In this document: in pieces, positions 1 to 3,025 of the stretch | Position numbering within the stretch: the first letter of the stretch is position 1 | Layout: every line of letters starts with the position of its first letter | Assembly: GCA_003223675.1 (NCBI GenBank) | Contig: QHVW01000094.1 | Span: 1 to 5,364 of the forward strand | Direction: 5' to 3' | DNA length: 5,364 bases | From: Acidobacteriota bacterium | GTDB taxonomy: Bacteria > Acidobacteriota > Thermoanaerobaculia > Multivoradales > UBA5704 | Notes under the pieces: generated by a model | What the model saw: only the letters and a program-made list of their open reading frames with translations | Databases searched by the model: none | Told to the model about the DNA's origin: nothing | Program-made: the position numbers and the translations under genes

Positions 1-213
1 GACATCCACATCCAGCAGGAGCCCGACCACGTCGCCCAGGTCAACGAGGCGATCGAGCCCGACTTCTCCCCCGCGGAGGTGGACGCGATCGTCACCAACG
101 CCGAGGAGATGTGGAGCCTCTGGATCAACTTCTTCGACCGCCTGCGCAAGGTGATGTTCGGCACCGAGACCCTGCCCGCCGCCGAGCCCGCCGAGGCGAT
201 GGCGACGGCGTAA
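1..213 (+). CDS. C-terminal fragment of an unrecognised protein (5' end outside window)
   Basis: Frame 1 is open from the first base to a TAA stop at 211-213 and gives the last 70 residues of a longer protein. The fragment is acidic and starts DIHIQQEPDHVAQ. Its middle part contains an amphipathic, probably helical stretch with AEEMWSLWINFFDRLRKVMF, and it ends in a low-complexity Ala/Glu/Pro tail (PAAEPAEAMATA). Codon use is strongly GC-ending, as in the neighbouring chromosomal genes, which supports real coding. I do not recognise the family, and no catalytic motif lies in the visible part. It converges on the hydrolase gene, with the palindromic repeat at 228-313 in the 96-bp gap. I am fairly sure it is a gene and have no view on function. 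Confidence 0.7.
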   Translation, partial: DIHIQQEPDHVAQVNEAIEPDFSPAEVDAIVTNAEEMWSLWINFFDRLRKVMFGTETLPAAEPAEAMATA

Positions 214-227
214 TCCAACCCAGGCTC

Positions 228-313
228 GTAGGTGTAGGGGCGCCCCTGTGTGGGCGCCCTGTGTTTTCCGCGGCGGCTCCAGGGCGGCCACACAGGGCCG
301 CCCCTACATCTAC
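228..313. repeat. Large inverted repeat with two hairpin-forming arms; possible bidirectional terminator
   Basis: Two 33-base arms (228-260 and 281-313) are reverse complements at 30 of 33 positions and flank a 20-base centre (261-280). Each arm is itself a hairpin: 238-245 pairs with 252-259 as an 8-bp stem around loop CTGTGT, and the other arm folds equivalently. Two of the three mismatches between arms are at paired stem positions (243 with 254; 287 with 298), and the C-G pair has become G-C, so pairing is kept. The element lies between two convergent genes, and its right arm contains the hydrolase stop codon. It resembles the GC-rich palindromic intergenic repeats seen in many copies in several high-GC bacteria. 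No U-tract follows, so a terminator role is inferred. Confidence 0.8.
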
Positions 314-966
314 CGGTCCTTCATCGCCTTCTCGTCCAGCCATTGCAGGAAGACCCGCAGGGCCTCCGGCCGAATCTCGTGTCCCATCTCGAATTCGCGG
401 TAGGTGATCGCGACCCCATAGGGACGCAGGCTCTCCCGCGACTGGCGCGCCATCTCCACCTCGATCCGGTCGTCCCGCGTGCCGTGGAGGACGAGCACCG
501 GGAATCCCTCGTGCTCGGGGCTCTTGGGCAGCAGCTCGACGAGCGGCGGCGGGAACCAGGAGGAGAGGGCGGCGAGACCCGCGAAGCGCGCCGGCTCGCG
601 CAGCGCCAGCTCGTAGGCCATCGTCCCCCCCTGGCTGAAGCCGGCGATGACGACCTTCGTGGGCTCGATCGGATAGCGCGCCAGCGCCGTGTCGAGGAAC
701 GTCCGCAGGGCCTCCGCCGCGCCCTGGAACGCCTCGACGTCCGGCGGCTGCCCAGCCCGCAGCGGAAACCATCCATAGCCATACTGGCCGCCGCCGAACG
801 GCACGGCCACCTGCCCCTGCGGGCAGAGCATGATCGCCTTGCCGTCGAACAGGACCGGCGCGAGCCCCAGCAGGTCGTGGGCGCTGGCCCCCCAGCCATG
901 GAGGGCGATGATCGCCGGGAACGGGCCGTCACCGGCGGGGATGTGGGAGGTGTAGAGGAGATTCAT
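310..966 (-). CDS. Alpha/beta hydrolase, carboxylesterase/phospholipase type
   Basis: This is a 218-residue serine hydrolase of the Abhydrolase_2 (carboxylesterase/phospholipase, YpfH-like) type, predicted to cleave carboxylic esters in the cytoplasm. The substrate cannot be read from sequence. Visible motifs in order are the oxyanion segment LHGWG (22-26), the nucleophile elbow GFSQGG with Ser111, the acid motif HGTRDD with Asp165, and MGHEI with the catalytic His196. The triad is therefore complete, and the length is normal for the family. There is no signal peptide or membrane segment. The ATG at 966 is the only possible start, because no start codon lies between it and the upstream in-frame stop at 1018-1020. 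No Shine-Dalgarno sequence precedes it, and a hairpin (967-1003) abuts the ATG. The TAG stop (310-312) lies inside the right arm of the inverted repeat. It sits 43 bp downstream of the toxin gene. Confidence 0.92.
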   Translation of the reverse strand: MNLLYTSHIPAGDGPFPAIIALHGWGASAHDLLGLAPVLFDGKAIMLCPQGQVAVPFGGGQYGYGWFPLRAGQPPDVEAFQGAAEALRTFLDTALARYPIEPTKVVIAGFSQGGTMAYELALREPARFAGLAALSSWFPPPLVELLPKSPEHEGFPVLVLHGTRDDRIEVEMARQSRESLRPYGVAITYREFEMGHEIRPEALRVFLQWLDEKAMKDR

Positions 967-1003
967 GGCGGCGGAAGGATATCGCGAGGTGCGATCCGCC
1001 GCC
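967..1003 (-). promoter_or_regulatory. Hairpin abutting the hydrolase start codon
   Basis: The perfect complements GGCGGCGGA (967-975) and TCCGCCGCC (995-1003) form a 9-bp, almost pure GC stem. Inside it, TCGC (982-985) can pair with GCGA (991-994) around a 5-base loop, leaving 976-981 as a one-sided bulge. On the transcribed minus strand the 3' foot of the stem ends directly at the hydrolase ATG (966), exactly where a ribosome binding site would be, and no purine-rich Shine-Dalgarno motif is present. No T-run follows, so a simple intrinsic terminator for the toxin-antitoxin transcript is unlikely. A role in limiting translation of the hydrolase or in protecting mRNA is an inference. Confidence 0.5.
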
Positions 1004-1009
1004 GAAGGG

Positions 1010-1423
1010 TCAACCTCTCAGAAGGGCCTGAAAACCTGCCTGCTCGAAGTGGCGGTCGTGCGTGAGCGCCTGGGTCATGCGGTCGCGCCTCATGATCTGG
1101 AATGAGGCACAGTCGGTAAGGCTCCAGCGCTTATCATCCCTTTGCTCGTAAAGCGACAAAGCCTCCCGGAATTGGACGCTCGTCTGGGGAACGATGAGGA
1201 CCTCCATCTTTCGCCGAAGGTCTCCGATCATGAGGACGGCCGTTCGGCGCAACGCTGCTCCACGGTGACTGCAGTCATTGAGAAGCTCGGCCAATACCAT
1301 CTCGCTGGTAATGACTCGGGCATTCCTGAGAGATTCCGAGAGCGCTCTCGCTTTCCGGTGCAGGCTGTCCTTGGAGATCAACAGAGCGAGCCAGTAGCTC
1401 GTATCCGCAAAAACCGCCCTCAT
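1010..1423 (-). CDS. vapC: PIN-domain ribonuclease toxin, VapC-like
   Basis: This 137-residue PIN-domain protein is the likely toxin of a type II toxin-antitoxin pair, a metal-dependent RNase that attacks RNA when freed from its antitoxin. The acidic residues expected for the family are all visible: Asp7 in VFADTSYWLAL, Glu46 in TSEMVLAELL, Asp104 in WSLTDCASFQIM and Asp123 in ALTHDRHFEQAGF. The last motif is typical of VapC C-termini. The length matches the family, and no frame damage is seen. The ATG (1423) overlaps the antitoxin stop as ATGA, and AAGGA six bases upstream lies inside antitoxin codons, so translation is probably coupled. Base composition is markedly less GC-rich than the flanking genes, which suggests transfer. 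The RNA target cannot be inferred. Confidence 0.93.
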   Translation of the reverse strand: MRAVFADTSYWLALLISKDSLHRKARALSESLRNARVITSEMVLAELLNDCSHRGAALRRTAVLMIGDLRRKMEVLIVPQTSVQFREALSLYEQRDDKRWSLTDCASFQIMRRDRMTQALTHDRHFEQAGFQALLRG

Positions 1424-1704
1424 TCCTCTTCCTTCGGAGCCCCGTAAAGATGATGGTCGAGGTTCTTGGCAAGATCCTCGGGTATCTTGTCCAACTCCTC
1501 TTTGGGGATTCTGGCACCGATCTCAATGATCTCCTCCCAGAAAGGCCGCGCATTCGGCTTGGGAACAAATTCTCCCAGCGGCAGCTCTTCCTCTTTCCCC
1601 TCGACCGTGATGAGGACATCCGCCTCCGCTCCGTCCGGGAGCTGCGGATCGTGGATCTCGATCGTACCTCCTGGCTGTACAGTCACCCGCTGGCGTATTG
1701 TCAT
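1420..1704 (-). CDS. Antitoxin partner of the PIN-domain toxin
   Basis: This 94-residue acidic protein directly precedes the PIN toxin and overlaps it by four bases, the classical arrangement of a VapBC-type module. Residues 1-36 (MTIRQRVTVQPGGTIEIHDP, then LPDGAEADVLITVEG) have the alternating pattern of a short beta-hairpin DNA-binding domain, loosely AbrB-like. Residues 54-94 (FWEEIIEIGARIP, DKIPEDLAKNLDHHLYGAPK) form the likely toxin-binding tail. A related DHYLYG-type ending is, to my knowledge, common in antitoxins paired with PIN toxins. GAGGA six bases before the ATG supports the start. The 25-bp gap from truA carries a tandem 13-bp repeat that could be its operator. The function is secure from context, but the exact antitoxin subfamily is not. 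Confidence 0.85.
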   Translation of the reverse strand: MTIRQRVTVQPGGTIEIHDPQLPDGAEADVLITVEGKEEELPLGEFVPKPNARPFWEEIIEIGARIPKEELDKIPEDLAKNLDHHLYGAPKEEE

Positions 1705-1713
1705 CTCGTGTCC

Positions 1714-1739
1714 TCGTCACCGATCCGCGTTACCGATCC
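1714..1739 (-). promoter_or_regulatory. Tandem 13-bp direct repeat, candidate autoregulatory operator of the toxin-antitoxin operon
   Basis: On the minus strand GGATCGGTAACGC (1739-1727) is followed immediately by GGATCGGTGACGA (1726-1714), with 11 of 13 bases identical. The pair spans the truA stop codon and ends at the antitoxin Shine-Dalgarno sequence (GAGGA, 1715-1711), where a repressor could block transcription or initiation. Antitoxins of this class usually bind repeats at their own promoter, so autoregulation is plausible. A weaker 8-of-13 match at 1701-1713 is probably chance. No convincing -35/-10 pair was found next to it. Confidence 0.4.
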
Positions 1740-2530
1740 TCTGAAACCTCCATGACAGGCCTCAAGGCCCCCATCGGCAGATCGCCTCTATACGATACAC
1801 GCTCCAGGAACAATCCGGAAGGGGGCGCGGTCCACTCCGCCGGCAACCCCTTGCCCGACTTCGGCGCCTTCGCCGCCAGCAGCGCCTCGAACCCTTTCTG
1901 GTCCAGCTCCCCCGCCCCCACCTGCACCAGCGTTCCCACCACCCGGCGCACCATCTTCCAGAGGAAGTGGGAGGCGGCGAGGCGGATCAGGATCAGGGCG
2001 CCGTCGGCGGCCACCTCGGCGCTCTCCACCACCACCAGCGTGCTCGGCTGCTCGGCCGGACGCTCGCAGAAGAGGCGGAAGTCGTGCTTGCCGGCGAGGA
2101 GCGCGGCCGCCTCGGCCATCTTCCTCTCGTCGAGCGGGCGCTTCACCCACCAGACGAAGCGCTTGGCGAGCGCCGTGCGCCGGCGGGAGATCTGGTAGAG
2201 GTACGACCGCGTGACCGCGTCGTGGCGGGAGTGGAAACGGTCCGGCGCGGCGGCCAGCGCGAGGACGTGGACGTCCGCCGGCAGCCGGTCGTTGACCGCC
2301 CGGCGGAACGGCTCGGGATCGACCTCCCGCGCCAGCCGCAGGTGGGCCACCTGGGCGAGGGCGTGGACCCCGGCGTCGGTGCGGCCCGAGCCCCCCAGCT
2401 CCCGCACCGGCGCTCCCGCCTCCTCGATGGCCCGCCGCAGCTCTCCCGCCACCGAGCGCGCGTTCTTCTGCTCCTGCCAGCCGTGATAGCGGGTCCCTTC
2501 GTATTCAATGGTCAGACGGTAGGTCGGCAT
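1730..2530 (-). CDS. truA: tRNA pseudouridine(38-40) synthase TruA
   Basis: TruA converts uridines 38, 39 and 40 of the tRNA anticodon stem-loop to pseudouridine in the cytoplasm. The 266-residue protein is of normal length and covers the whole fold. It has the N-terminal strand with YEGTRYHGWQ (10-19), the catalytic motif GRTDAGVHA with Asp52, QVAHL (60-64), the conserved Tyr110 in RSYLYQI, the signature FLWKMVRRVVGTLVQVG (189-205), and the C-terminal TAPPSGLFLERVSY (234-247). The usual Cys before GRTD is Ser48 here, outside catalysis. A tail of about 19 residues after the last strand is lower in GC and may have been altered near the toxin-antitoxin junction. The ATG at 2530 has GAGGA five bases upstream. 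It heads the minus-strand cluster and is divergent from the secreted protein gene. Confidence 0.97.
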   Translation of the reverse strand: MPTYRLTIEYEGTRYHGWQEQKNARSVAGELRRAIEEAGAPVRELGGSGRTDAGVHALAQVAHLRLAREVDPEPFRRAVNDRLPADVHVLALAAAPDRFHSRHDAVTRSYLYQISRRRTALAKRFVWWVKRPLDERKMAEAAALLAGKHDFRLFCERPAEQPSTLVVVESAEVAADGALILIRLAASHFLWKMVRRVVGTLVQVGAGELDQKGFEALLAAKAPKSGKGLPAEWTAPPSGLFLERVSYRGDLPMGALRPVMEVSEDR

Positions 2531-2558
2531 TTGGTTCCTCGAAATCTCGTGCTAAGAT
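2531..2558 (+). promoter_or_regulatory. Weak candidate promoter for the small secreted protein gene
   Basis: TTGGTT (2531-2536) and TAAGAT (2553-2558) are separated by 16 bases. They match the sigma-70 hexamers TTGACA and TATAAT at three or four positions each. This would place transcription start near 2565 and give a leader of about 60 bases. The -35 box would touch the truA start codon and overlap its ribosome binding site. The match is weak and unsupported by other evidence. Confidence 0.2.
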
Positions 2559-2567
2559 GTGCCCCTC

Positions 2568-2595
2568 TTTGTATGCCATGCGCTCGGGCTGTCCA
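2568..2595 (-). promoter_or_regulatory. Candidate sigma-70 promoter for truA
   Basis: On the minus strand TGGACA (2595-2590, five of six to TTGACA) and TACAAA (2573-2568, four of six to TATAAT) are 16 bases apart. Transcription would begin near 2560 and leave a leader of about 30 bases containing the truA Shine-Dalgarno GAGGA (2540-2536). This is the best hexamer pair in the 97-bp divergent region. Because the downstream genes lie close together, it may serve the whole truA-to-hydrolase run. Confidence 0.35.
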
Positions 2596-2614
2596 CACAC
2601 ACATTTCGGAAAAC

Positions 2615-2620
2615 GGAGGA
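2615..2620 (+). promoter_or_regulatory. Shine-Dalgarno GGAGGA fixing the start at 2628
   Basis: GGAGGA lies seven bases before the ATG at 2628. It selects this start over an in-frame GTG at 2559, which would add 23 residues ahead of the signal peptide and has no ribosome binding site. Confidence 0.8.
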
Positions 2621-2627
2621 TAACGTC

Positions 2628-2957
2628 ATGAAGAAGATGATCGTGCTGTTCGCCCTGCTCGCCCTCACCCTCGCCGCCCTGGCCGGCGCCGCCGGCACCA
2701 AGGGAACCTGGACCGGCTGGGTCACCGACGAGCACTGCGGCGCCAAGGGCGCCAACGCCGACCACAAGGCCTGCGCCGAGAAGTGCGTCGGCAACGGCAG
2801 CAAGCTGGTCTTCTACAACAACGCCGACAAGAAGATCTACGGCCTCGACAAGCAGGACGAGGCCAAGGCGAATCTCGGCCACGAGGTGAAGGTCTCCGGC
2901 GAGCTCGACGGCAAGAACATCAAGGTCGAGTCGATCGCCGCGGCCGGCGGCAAGTAA
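2628..2957 (+). CDS. Small secreted protein with conserved-looking Cys/His pattern, function unknown
   Basis: A 109-residue exported protein. The N-terminus MKKMIVLFALLALTLAALAG is a typical Sec signal peptide, with likely cleavage after ALA (about residue 19), leaving a mature domain of about 90 residues. The mature part reads GTWTGWVTDEHCG, then H46-x2-C49-x3-C53, then alternating short strands (KLVFYNNADKKIYGL, HEVKVSGELDGKNIKVES) that suggest a small OB-like beta barrel. With three cysteines (37, 49, 53) and His36/His46 close together, metal binding or one disulfide is possible. Similar small secreted proteins (WISD..CG, then H..C...C, ending V.V.G.....I.V..I) are, from memory, frequent in Acidobacteriota and annotated as hypothetical. 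It has a strong ribosome binding site and a downstream hairpin at 2979-3004, so it is probably a single-gene transcript. Function cannot be stated. Confidence 0.88.
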   Translation: MKKMIVLFALLALTLAALAGAAGTKGTWTGWVTDEHCGAKGANADHKACAEKCVGNGSKLVFYNNADKKIYGLDKQDEAKANLGHEVKVSGELDGKNIKVESIAAAGGK

Positions 2958-2978
2958 GCCCTACAGGTTGCCGAGCGT

Positions 2979-3004
2979 AAGGGCGGGGCCTTGTCCCCGC
3001 CCTT
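2979..3004. terminator. Perfect 10-bp hairpin between convergent genes, probable bidirectional terminator
   Basis: AAGGGCGGGG (2979-2988) and CCCCGCCCTT (2995-3004) are exact complements around the six-base loop CCTTGT. The hairpin begins 22 bases after the stop of the secreted protein gene and lies 22 bases beyond the stop of the convergent peptidase gene. Only a short T run follows on either strand, so termination may depend on stem strength or on Rho. Its outline (GTA-R-GGGCG at the start, CGCCCT at the end, six-base loop) echoes each arm of the repeat at 228-313. Confidence 0.65.
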
Positions 3005-3025
3005 TCCCTATCTGCCCACCCCGCT

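Larger units (their letters stand above)
992..1728 (-). other. Candidate acquired toxin-antitoxin island between truA and the hydrolase
   Basis: The 8-mer CGATCCGC occurs just outside the two-gene module on both sides (992-999 and 1721-1728). The DNA between is compositionally distinct: 344 of 600 bases (57%) are G or C across 1081-1680, against about 74% in the hydrolase (541-780) and 77% in truA (2161-2400). Collapsing the two 8-mers into one would leave truA and the hydrolase about 34 bp apart with both reading frames intact. There is no recombinase and there are no terminal inverted repeats, so this is not a recognisable transposon. The repeat could be an insertion scar or chance. Confidence 0.35.

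Noticed and set aside
250..1065. A 271-codon open frame on the plus strand
   Set aside because: It runs antisense through the whole hydrolase, starts inside the inverted repeat and crosses into the toxin gene. Its translation is Arg/Glu/Gly-rich with no recognisable motif, as expected for the reverse strand of GC-rich coding DNA.
1701..1713. Possible third copy of the 13-bp tandem repeat
   Set aside because: Only 8 of 13 bases match, and the segment is already constrained by the antitoxin start codon and Shine-Dalgarno sequence.
1967..2623. A 218-codon plus-strand frame opposite truA
   Set aside because: truA is unmistakable on the other strand. The antisense product shows no motif and ends just before the secreted protein's start.
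2559..2627. N-terminal extension of the small secreted protein from a GTG at 2559
   Set aside because: The extra 23 residues would precede a standard signal peptide, and that start lacks a ribosome binding site. GGAGGA at 2615-2620 supports the ATG at 2628.
2958..2984. Alternative hairpin (GCCCTAC with GTAAGGGC) just after the secreted protein gene
   Set aside because: It is imperfect, with a bulge and a long loop, and shares bases with the perfect hairpin at 2979-3004, which should dominate.
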